Notes under the pieces: model-generated | Seen by the model: only the letters and a program-made list of their open reading frames with translations | Database searches by the model: none | What the model was told of the DNA's origin: nothing | Made by a program: the position numbers and the translations under genes | Assembly: GCA_020746995.1 (NCBI GenBank) | Contig: JAGPXD010000006.1 | Coordinates: 2,046,001-2,110,000, forward strand | Direction of reading: 5' to 3' | Length of the DNA stretch: 64,000 bases | DNA from: Plectosphaerella cucumerina | Taxonomy: Eukaryota > Ascomycota > Sordariomycetes > Glomerellales > Plectosphaerellaceae | Shown here: positions 54,598 to 64,000 of the stretch, piece after piece | How positions within the stretch are numbered: the stretch's first letter is position 1 | Layout of the letters: each line of letters opens with the position of its first letter

Positions 54598-56701
54598 ATG
54601 GCCCCCACGGCCGAGAAGCCGCCGAGGAAGCTCAATATCCTCGACGACAGCGGCTCCGACGACGAAGATGGAGGGGCAGCTCTTGCTGCGAAGACGCCCC
54701 AGCTCAAAGTGAACGAGGAATACGCACGGCGATTCGAGCACAACAAGAAGCGCGAGGAGAGGCAAAGACGTGAGCGGCCCTAAGTCTGACATTCCAAGTA
54801 CCGTGCTGACCCCTACAGTGGAGGAAAAGTACAAAAACTCCCGCTCCGCCCAGGCCGGCGCCGCCTCGGACGCGACCGACTCCGACTCGTCCTCGGAAGA
54901 CGAGACCGAGGACGAGGACGGCTTCCTCGCCACCGAGGACCTCGACGCCCAAATCTCCGGCGTCCTCAGCGCCATCAAGAACAAGGACCCCCGCGTCCGC
55001 GACAAGGACTTCTCCTTCTTCCAGGCCCAGGCCCCCGACACCCCCGCCGGACAGAAGAAGGAGAAGCCCCTCTTCCTCAAGGACTACCACCGAGAGAAGA
55101 TCCTCGCCGGCGACGTCGGCGCCTCGGACGATGAGGAGGACCGGCCTCCGCGGACGTACGCTCAGGAGCAGGAGGCCCTCAAGCGCTCCATCGTGTCGGA
55201 GATCAACAAGGCCGCCGATGCCGAGGATGACGAGGATGCCGGCTCTGATGGCGATTTCGTGCGCAAGAAGGCCAAGAAGGTCAAGACCGCTGGCGCCGAC
55301 GGTGTGCACCCCGAGCGCGCGGGTACCGTCAACGCCCTGACGGACGTGGACATCGCCAACGCCAGCCGCGACCCGGAGACGTTCCTGTCCAACTTCATGG
55401 CGTCTCGCGCCTGGCTCGAGGACGGCAACGGCCGTAACTGGGAGGCCTTTGAGTCGGACGACGACGACGGCGACGGCGTCGAGCGCGCAGAGGCGTTCGA
55501 GCAGGCGTACAACATGCGCTTCGAGGACCCGAACAAGTCCAACGAGGTCCTGCGCACGTACGCGCGTGAGATCACAAACGAGAAGTCCGTCCGTCGTGAC
55601 GAGATGACGGGCCGTCGTCGCCAGAGACAGCTGGAGAAGGAGCAGCGCGAGGCGGAGAAGCAGCAGCGGCGCGATGAGAAGCAGCGCCTGCGCAGGCTCA
55701 AGGTCGAGGAGGCGGAGGAGAAGCTCCGCAAGATCCGGAAGGTCGCCGGTCTCAGCGGCAAGGCCCTCACGGGCGATGAGTGGCTCCGCTTCCTTGATGA
55801 GGACTGGCAGGGCGACGATTGGGAGAGGGAGATGCAGAAGCGTTTCGGCGATGCGTACTACGCTGCTGCTGACGCGGCGGGATCGGAAGAGGATGAGGGT
55901 GAGGACGGCGAGACGGACAAGAAAAAGAAGAAGAAGCCGAAGAAGCCCACGTGGGACGATGATATCGACATCAACGATATCATCCCAGACTTCAAGGCCG
56001 ACGAGAAGCCGGTTATCACCCTCTCCGACGAAGAGGAGGCACAAGACGACGTCGACGAGGAGGAAGACGACGAAGACGCTCCCCCCTCCAAGAAGCGCAA
56101 GACAGCAAAGGATCACAAAAAACTCCGCCAAGCCGCCAAACAAGCCCAAAAAGCCGACCGCGCCAAGATCGAAGCCCTCATCGACGCCCGCATGGGTCCC
56201 GCCGACGACGACACCGTCCTCGCCCCTCGCACCGCCCACGCCCGCCGCCAGCGCGAAGCCGAGGAAGAAGCCGGCGTCCGCTTCCGCTACCGCGAGACAT
56301 CACCCCAGTCCTTCGGCATGACGCCGCGCGACATCCTCCTCGCCCCCAGCGACGCGGACCTCAACCGCTTCGCGGGTCTGAAGAAGCTCGCGACGTTCCG
56401 CGACGCGGAGAAGAAGCGCAAGGATAAGAAGCATCTCGGCAAGAAGGCGCGGCTGCGCGAGTGGCGGAGGGAGACGTTTGGTCGCCGCTTTGAGAGGACG
56501 GGACCGGTTTGGGAGGGATTCGAGGATAAGCCTGCTGCTGCGCCGGCTGCTGCTGCGCCCAAGGAGGAGGAGAAGGTTGATGCGCCTGCTGCTGCTGAGG
56601 ATGCGCAGAAGAAGAAAAAGAGGAAGAGGTCGCGCGGCAAGAAGTCTGGCGGCGCTGCTGTCGTGGAGGCGGCGGACGAGGCCATGGCCGAGGCCGAGTA
56701 G
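54598..56701 (+). CDS. KRI1: ribosome biogenesis protein KRI1
   Basis: Two exons (54598-54769 and 54819-56701) join in phase to 684 residues; donor is GTGAGC and acceptor CCTACAG. Kri1 is a nucleolar factor needed for 40S subunit assembly, working with Krr1. Marks: EEKYKNSRSAQAG near the start, acidic patches, KPLFLKDYHREKILAG, DEWLRFLDEDWQGDDWEREM, and the C-terminal Kri1 block with DLNRFAGLKKLATFRDAEKK followed by HLGKKARLREWRRETFG. The middle is a long charged coiled coil. The end is Ala-rich and then Lys/Arg-rich, a likely nucleolar signal. Codon use is strongly G/C-ending. It is divergent from the Rab5 gene. Confidence 0.94.
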
Positions 56702-56944
56702 GAGTGTAAATGGGGGGGTTCATACGGCGCCAGGCGTCAGTTCTTAGCTGTTTTGTGTTGTAAAAGGGCATTGTGCGGCATCTTCCGGCCATGATACCAT
56801 CGAGAATCCAAATCGATTAGATATGTCTCTTCTCCGCTGTTCGTAGTACATGTGTTTCATGATCCCTCCCGACGCGAGCCGGGGTTGTAAATGTGACAGC
56901 CTTCCTCCATGCTATGCTTGTAGATAAACAGTACCTCCAAATGC

Positions 56945-59900
56945 TCAAGCTCCAGAATGTGATCCGGATGCGTTCATGCCCCCAAACACGCCCCCGAAGG
57001 CGTCCATGTTCAGACCGAGGTCCCCGATCTCCGGGGGCTCCATGTTGAAAGGCATGAACCACGCGCTGGAGGCCTCGCCAGCGTCACCATTGTAGGCCGA
57101 GAACTGCTGCTGCTGTTGCTGCAGGTTCCCACCCACCATATGGCTGCTGACGTTTGGCCTCCCTGGCGCAGTTAGGGGCAGGCCGTCCCAGTTGGCCAGA
57201 CCCTCCAACAGGTCGCTTCCACCAGAGTGATGCTGCTGTCCCTGCAGGACGCCCGGGTCCATCGAGTATGCGCCAAAGACGAGCTGTCTGTCTAGGGGTT
57301 GCAGGACGCCGGGGTTGGTTTGCTGGCCCAAGGACATGGGCAGCAGGCCGTGGGAGTAAAATGCTCCTCCTCCCTGTGGCGGTCCAAAGTGTCCTCCGCC
57401 TACGGGACTGACGGGGGACATGGCATGGAAGGACTCCTGGCCATTCGCGAGCTGCAGCATGTTGTAGGGGCCGGACCCGCTGATACTATCGGTCATCTGT
57501 TCCGAAAGGGACCGCCTCTGCTGCGGCATGGCGACCGGGGCGCTCAGGGCGTGCTGCTCGGCCAGGCCGGCAGGACCCCTGAAATCGGTTCCCATCGAAT
57601 CTGGCGGGTTCTGCTGATGCGGGTCGGAGCCCGCGCGCTGGGCTGGTTGTCCATTCGTCTTCTTCCCAGCCTGTCCTCCCTGGCTTGGTGCCTTGCGCTT
57701 CTTCGACGTCCGGGACGCAGGGTTGCCCTCGGTGCTATGTGGTGGTGACAGGCTCGTGAAGAACTCCTCGACGGTCGAGAGCTCAGGCTTCTGCTCGAGA
57801 ACAGCATCCTCGCCCCTCTCCTTCTTGACATGATTCGCCGGATCGCCAAAGTCAGCCTGCGACACCCCGTGCGGGTACCGGTCGAACCAGTCTCCGTACT
57901 GGAAGATGGGTGCCGTCGTCTTGCGCTCGCCGCTCTGCACGCCCTTGTGAGCCGCATCGGCACACGAGCGGTACTGCTCCCGCAGGTTCTCTGACATCCA
58001 GTGGAACATGCCCCAATACCGCTTCATCTTGGACAGGTACTTGACGTTGATGGCAAGGTTCTGCCTGGATGCCGACTCGACCGAGGGGTTGCCGGAGAAG
58101 ATGCCGATGATGTGGACTGTTGCGGACGAGAAGGCGCAGTAGCCCATGAAGGGCGCTGAGACCATGTATGGCCCGGCCTCGGTGAGGATTTCTGAGATGC
58201 GGTTGGCAGCGGCAAAGGTCTTGGCGCCAGCTTTGGAGACGAGATCTTTGGCGACATCTGGGGCCGCGGTGCCCATGGGAGCGGCGACGGATACGCGGCT
58301 GAGGAAGAGGATGTTTTGCTGCAGGGAGATGTGAAGGAAGAGGAACTGGTTTGCCAGCTTTTCCGTCTCGTGCATGCGCAGGTTCTCGGAGGTGAAGACC
58401 AGAGACTCAGGGAGGCTGGCCAGAAGCTCGTCAGCCTCCTTGATAAGCCTGGTGTAGACGGACTGGGGATGCCAGAGGGGATGAGGGTCTAGATCCCTGC
58501 CGCCTTGGTTGAGGTAGGTGATGACGCGGCCCCAAAGCGCAATAGTCTTGATCATGTAGGCGGCGACTCCCATATTCTCCTTAGCATCCAGCAGGACACC
58601 TTCCTGCTCAGCGTCTGGTGCGGGTGCGTCGCCCGATAGTGTTTCCGTGGGCGCGGGCATATCGAGCTGGAAGTACTTCTCCTTGATAGGCAAGGGAATT
58701 TTGATGGTCTCCTCGCGGATAAAGGTAGGACGGTCGGTTCCAGAGGAGTTGAATCGGTCCATAAGGAAGCAAGCCCACATTGTCCGTCTCCTGATCTCGC
58801 GGTCGATGAAACTCAACTTTGATGATCCTGTCTGGTTTAGGGGGTCGTGTTCGAGATCCTTGTGAAGCTGGAGAGCAAAGGCCATGCGGATGGCCTGACC
58901 GCCGAGGGCCCAGCTCCGACCGCCTTGACAGGTGCCGAACTCGTGTAGGCCGAGGATGAGGAGGCAGGTGAGGATAGTGATGTTTGGCCACTCGTAGCGG
59001 GCGGTACAAATCTCGCGGGCGTGGGAGGCCCACTCCTCGCCGCGGAGGAAGTTGGGGGAGGTATTGAGCTTGGGGTGGTTGGAGAAGCGAGCGGCGATGG
59101 CGCAGACGGAGAGGACCAGGACCGGTGGCAGGGTGCCGTTTCTAGGGAAGTTAGCAAGGTATGACAAAAGAGAGGAGAGCGCGACCGTACCTCAGCTTCC
59201 GCATGTAGCTCGGCTTGTGGAGGAGGTGGTAGGCCTGGCCGTAGACGTTCTCGAAAAAGACCTCTGCCAGGTGTTCCTGGATGTCTTTTGGCGGCAAGGC
59301 GTCGGCGCCGGCAGCAAGCAGCTTGTTCTCCTCGGCCTCCTGGATACGGAGCGAGGTGGGCTTTTCTGTGCCGTCAGGACGGGTCTTTGAAGGGGCGTTC
59401 GCCCAAGATTCGAGATCCTCCTTGAACGGGTCATCGACAGGACCGCGCTTCTTGCCGGTGTTGGCGGCTGCTGCTGCTTTCGCGTTGGCGGTGCCGGGCA
59501 GGACGGGCTTGAGGACGGCGCGGGTGACGCAGGAGGCTGGCGAGTCGTGGTCCTTTTTGGGGACGACCTTGAGGATGCGCTCCTCCATGCGCTTGAGGCG
59601 CTTGTCGAGCATGGCCATGTAGTCGGTGCGGGGCGCGGCCTTGCGGGTTGTGACCTTGTAGACGCAGGGGATGCGGGAGCGCAGGCAGTGCTTGCAGGCG
59701 GGCTTCTCGCCGGAGCAGCGGATCTTCTTGCGGCGGCAGGCTATGCAGGCGAGGGGCAGGCGCTTGCGCTCCTTGCCGGCCTTTGTCTTGAGCTCGCTCC
59801 AGGCGGGGGTCGGGTCAGCGTTGTCGTCCTTTGCCTTGCCGCCCAGGTCGGTGCCGTCGTCGGCCGAGGCGGGGGCGGGGCCGTCGTCGAGGGGGCGCGA

Positions 59901-60152
59901 TGTCGAGGCGGCACGGGGACTGCCCTGGCTGCCATGGTCTGAGTTGGTGGGACTTCGCCGCGTGGACTTGTTGTCGCCGTGCGTCGAGGCCGGGGGGTGG
60001 GTTGCCAGTGGGGAGGAGAAGTGGTGGTGAGAGGAGGAGGCGGCGGCGGCGGACAGGCGGCGGTCGATGTCGTGGTCCGGGTCGCCAAGGAAGGGCATGG
60101 CGCCGTCGGCCTGGGTGGGGAAGACGAAGTCGTCGAACTGCGTCGTGTCCAT
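56945..60152 (-). CDS. Zn(II)2Cys6 transcription factor
   Basis: Two exons (60152-59191 and 59141-56945) join in phase to 1052 residues; donor is GTACGG and acceptor CCCTAG. A disordered N-terminus (1-125) precedes a binuclear zinc cluster, C-x2-C-x6-C-x6-C-x2-C-x6-C (Cys136 to Cys163, core CIACRRKKIRC). It is followed by a basic linker and a short coiled coil (TDYMAMLDKRLKRMEERI). The fungal-specific middle homology region spans about 285-700 and includes the usual VFFENVYGQAYHLLHKPSY, SWALGGQAIRMAFALQLHKD and RRTMWACFLMDRF. The last 350 residues are Gln/Gly/Pro-rich with a Q-run, a likely activation region. It is not XlnR-like in its zinc cluster. Regulon unknown. An upstream in-frame ATG at 60263 would add 37 Pro/Arg-rich residues and was not preferred. 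Confidence 0.92.
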
Positions 60153-63100
60153 TGGGGGCGAACGCGATCGCGGTCGAAGTTGAGGTCGAGGTCGAGGTGG
60201 GAGGTGATTCCAAGGTACGGGCCGAGGGTGGAGGGCGGCGATGTGGACGACGAGGACGACCAATCACGCAGCGGGTGATGAGAGGCGTCGTGACATGAGC
60301 CGCCGGGAGAAGGTCCGGGAGGAGCAGCGACGAGGAATTGGACGCGATGCGGCGGCGGCGGGCATGTGTGCGTGGTGTATCGCTCATACGCCAGCCACCA
60401 GCTGAAGGCCCGAATCGAGTCGAAATCCGGGGTGCCAGTTGCAATGCAGTGCAGTGGGCGGCGGTTGCGGTTTCGCTTGCGGGTGCAATTGCGGTTGCGG
60501 TTGCGGCGGCGCAAAAGACGGGACCAGACTGACGTGGACGGGCGGCGTCGGCAACGTGTTTTACCGAGGGAAGAAGGGCCGGTCAACGGTGTGACGGAGG
60601 CAACAGCAGCATGCTTCGCCGCGCGCCGAGACGGATTGACGGGCGAGGAGGGAACTGGCGGGTGAGTAAAGGATGAAGTTGATGTCGTCGAAAAGTGATG
60701 ATGCAGTGCAGGTGCGGTCTCTCGGAGGGAAGTCGGGATCGGAGGTTGAAGAGGGGGGATTTGCGGACTTCAAGTTGGAGGTTCGGGGGGGTAGGTACTG
60801 AGGTACCTTGGATGTGGGATGTGGATGCTGATGTGGATGTGGATGTGTGGATTGGATGTTGATTGAGTGAGAAATGCACGAGGTGAGGTCGACCTGGGGA
60901 AAGGGCCCCACCCGGGTCCTGGTTGGAGGCTAAAAATTGGAGTGGCCCGTTCTCGTCCCTTCAGTGTTGTGTGAGTGCTGTGCACCACCGCCTGTGGCCT
61001 GTGGGCTAGAGTGCTGTGGGCGGTACCCGGGTGCCGGCTGAATCTTGGAGGCGGCAGAGGTACCCCCTGCTTGTGGCTGCGCAATTGCCAAGGCCGGTAG
61101 CGTGGCGAGCTGCGTGGTCGAGGTTCAGGGCATGTCCCGTCAGGTTGGGGTAAAGTACCACCACACACACACACAGCCGCAGCTTCCCTGGCCTGACATG
61201 CAAGCTGCTCCCAGAGCGGGGAAAGAGCCGGACGACCGACGACTGATCACAGGTAAGCAGTTAATAAGCACGCGAGGCGCCCACCGGGGGCCGATTCGGC
61301 GTCTCACACCTAACCTGTAGCCTAGTACTCAATGTACTGTGGAAGTAATGTCCGCCGAATGATGCCCAACGCGGGAGATGCCGAGCACTCAGAAGGCCAC
61401 TTGGATGGGCATCAAGTCGTCCGGTGATGGAAAACTTCCAAAACACACGAACAAAGCTTCAACGACGATCAATTCCAAAGGCTGGTTAGAAAGGGGTGGT
61501 GTGGTGTGGTGCGTGGTGCGCTGGCGAATACTCGTATGCAGAGCCCTGCAAGGCAAAGCATCATTCATCACCACTAGAGACATCGGCCTGCGGTGGGCTC
61601 AGCCAAGGTTCGGATGGTCCGCCTCCAGACAGACAAGACGCCTGGGATGACCCAGCGAAAGCGAACCTTCAAAAAGCCAACATGCTCAGCACTTGAGACC
61701 CGCCCCTGTTCTTCCAGCGGGCGTCACTCTCCACGCCCATTCCGCATATGGACACGTGCGTCGTTGACTGACTCGACGTCGACAGGGTCAGCCGGCGGGA
61801 TAATTAGCAGCAGGGCGGTTTATTACAGCGCAACATTACTGTACTCTCGTACGAAAGCCTGTGGTGGCGCATCCCCTGCCCTTAATCCGCTGTTGCAGCG
61901 GATGCTGGTGCTATTTCCGCCTACCTCCCCGGGGTTCGAGACGTCGGAGGGCCTAGCAACCTGGAATAACAAGCATTGACTGGCACGAGCCGGACCCATC
62001 GGCATCGCCCCGGGCTCCGGGGCCCGAAGGCGGGAGCGTGGCGGCAGGGATGAGAGACGGTAGAAGGGTGGTTGGTGTTTGTCGGCGGATGGAGGATGTT
62101 TCGGTCTCCAAGGAACACTGGCAGTTCTTCCGAGCAGCAGCGAGCATACCGTGACGATCTTCAGGTCAACTGGACACGCAGCCAAGAGACCAAACTCCCT
62201 TCAAGTTCCTTGATCATTGCCTCCTGCCAAGACCACATGCCATCGACGATGCTGGCTGTGCTCGACTAGCAACTCCAACTGGAACAGCCCTCGACCTCGT
62301 CACCATCCCCGCCAAGACATGCAAGCAGGGGTGAGGCCATCGTCCTTTGTCTGGCCCCAGACCCAGAGTCAGAGGCCAGACTCCTCCCGTACAGCACCTA
62401 GGTATCCATCACACGGCACGGCACCTCGTGCGTTTGCGGGGAGCGCCTCCGCACCATCCCACCCTGGTCCCTGGTCCCCTGGCCCTGTCCTGCCAAACCT
62501 CACTCAACCTCACTCCCACGTCCCGGGCCCAGACTCCCCCTTCTCCCGATGCTACAGCCAGCTTCGCCGCGTGCCAAGATAACCAACACCTCGACAACCC
62601 GACCTCCGCTAAGATTATGCCGCCCTCCTCCTCCTCTAGACTGATCTCATCGGCGTCAGCCTCATCGTCCTGCCTGACACGGCGCCAATCTCCCTCCCTC
62701 CCCCTCCCCCTCCGCCTAGCGCTGGTCTCGCGTAGACAACCACTAGCCCTGCGGATAGCATGTTTAGCAGGGCAGAAAAACGAGCCCCTGGTCCCCTTTG
62801 CCATCGTACGAACACGGATGCCCGGCACCGAGTCCGCGCCAAGAAATGAAGTACTATAATATCAAGGGCCATGTGTCCAGAGTGTGCGTAGAGTTTGTCT
62901 TGCTCATTGCCTCAATGCCAAGACTTTGCAAAACGGCCCTTTTCAAAGCACTTCCTCCGGAAAGTGCGTCGCCAAGCCCCTCCTCTTATCCTGCGGATGA
63001 TCAGGCGCACTCGCTGCGGTCGACATGGCTTGGCGTAGTTGGTCGTCGCGTCGCTTGCTGCTCGACTGCCTCGCGATGCGCCCAGTGCCTTGGCAATGAA

Positions 63101-64000
63101 CGAGAACGATGCTTGGCACGGGGCTGAGGGTGGTGTTGGCAGATGAGATTCTGAGCATGCATGTCTCGTCGAAACTGGGCCGAGCCGAGTATCGGCCAGA
63201 GGAGGGAGGCGTCGGGTTGGGTAGATTCAGTGTCGCCAAGTGGTTACCAACCCATCCCGAGGTCAATGATGCAGGAGAAGACGTTACCAGTCCACTGGTT
63301 GTCACGCATCATGCAATGCATTCCATGGTCCGGTGACCCTCGGGCACGTGGTCTTCAGGATGAGCCTCTTCAGTCGTCAAGCTCATGCCAGCCGTATACT
63401 CCTGCTCCAGGGACACCGACCAGCCGAAGCGCCCACATTTGCGGCTCAGTCAGCGACATTGTCGTCCCGGATGACTGAAGCAACTTTACTGCTGATAATA
63501 CCAAGCCGTCCTCCGCGAGAGAGTCCGCACAGGTATCAAAACCGTGTCAGACGCCGTCTGGATGAAGGAGCCGCCAACCCTAGAAGCTGCTGTGTGATTC
63601 GGATGATGGAATGAGACCTCAATCACAGCACCTCGGCATTGATATCTCATGACGGTTCACTTTCAAGAGACACCACATGCCAGACAGGCGACGACCAAGA
63701 GGCTATTCGTTCACATCACCATTCTTCCCCCAGCCTCAACCAGCGGCTCTCTTCATAACATGGCACACATGACCTGGATAGTTAAAACTGGACCATCAAA
63801 AGACATTCATCCAAGACTCCCCCTCACATCACAGTGAAGTGAGGCCAGCCGAGTGCGGGTTTTTAAATAAATTTAATAATAATACAAAGGGCAACATGTC
63901 TACGCTATGATGCTTGCAATAAACAACCTGCACTAGACGACCCAGATCTAACATCCACACCCCCTCGTCCCCCCTTCCGCTCACCCCATTCCCAACACCC
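60153..64000. other. long upstream region of the zinc-cluster gene, no gene seen
   Basis: About 3.8 kb without a supportable gene. ORFs are short, overlap on both strands and are mostly Pro/Arg/Ser-rich translations of GC-rich DNA. It contains a GATGTG microsatellite near 60.8 kb, pyrimidine-rich runs near 62.7 kb, and an A/T-rich patch at about 63,860-63,890. Part is probably promoter and a long 5' leader of the transcription factor; the rest may belong to a gene beyond the right edge. Confidence 0.5.
60808..60868. repeat. GATGTG-type microsatellite
   Basis: Repeated GATGTG/GATGTGG units with small interruptions, about 650-700 bp upstream of the transcription factor start codon. Confidence 0.75.

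Noticed and set aside
54704..56239. A 511-codon minus-strand ORF, Leu/Val-rich
   Set aside because: Antisense of the charged coiled-coil part of KRI1.
62347..62859. A 170-codon plus-strand ORF, Ser/Pro-rich
   Set aside because: Composition follows pyrimidine-rich DNA, there is no motif, and a competing frame exists on the other strand.

Overview
The window is nuclear DNA of a filamentous ascomycete (Pezizomycotina, most likely a Sordariomycete; the species cannot be named from sequence alone). The evidence is gene density of about one per 2 kb, introns of about 45-70 bp with GT..CTRAC..AG structure, GC-rich exons, and fungus-specific families: a HET-domain protein, a DUF6604-type protein, a Zn(II)2Cys6 regulator, GPI-anchored secreted proteins and Kex2-processed small cysteine-rich proteins. 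All gene models were spliced by eye, and exon joins were checked for phase.

Left third (1-25 kb): a left-truncated F-box protein; the Golgi GTPase ARL1; a GPI-anchored Cys-rich secreted protein; two AAA ATPase genes in a row on the minus strand (a SpoVK/CbbX-like tandem AAA and a single-AAA protein with an atypical pore loop); an 832-residue membrane protein of unknown function; an amino-acid/GABA-type permease; a DUF6604-type protein; a GPI-anchored aspartic-protease homologue whose active-site motifs are degenerate; a small Cys protein gene whose two halves are out of frame; and a HET-domain protein.

Middle (25-35 kb): a gene-poor accessory stretch. It holds a large secreted protein, three small secreted cysteine-rich protein genes (27.3-27.9, 29.5-29.8 and 31.2-31.5 kb), a small tail-anchored candidate, a 10-bp minisatellite and two local tandem duplications.

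Right half (34.5-60 kb): mostly housekeeping. It has a peroxisomal catalase whose SKL tag sits in a 28-nt last exon, a small CYSTM protein, an MCT-type MFS transporter, a PQ-loop vacuolar transporter, an intron-containing U6 snRNA gene, an NADH pyrophosphatase, the GTPase ARL3/ARFRP1, exosome subunit RRP45 head-to-head with splicing factor CWC15, a GPI-anchored secreted protein, a RING/RS-rich protein, a Rab5 GTPase head-to-head with ribosome-biogenesis factor KRI1, and a 1052-residue Zn2Cys6 transcription factor with about 3.8 kb of apparently non-coding upstream DNA.

Recurring themes: three small GTPases of Golgi/endosome traffic (ARL1, ARL3, Rab5), several RNA-processing genes (U6, CWC15, RRP45, RING-RS, KRI1), and a cluster of small secreted cysteine-rich products. 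The most unusual candidates are the 60-residue precursor at 31.2-31.5 kb, with a strictly regular CC-x4-C-x4-C-x4-CC peptide after a KR site, the split U6 gene, and the degenerate aspartic protease.
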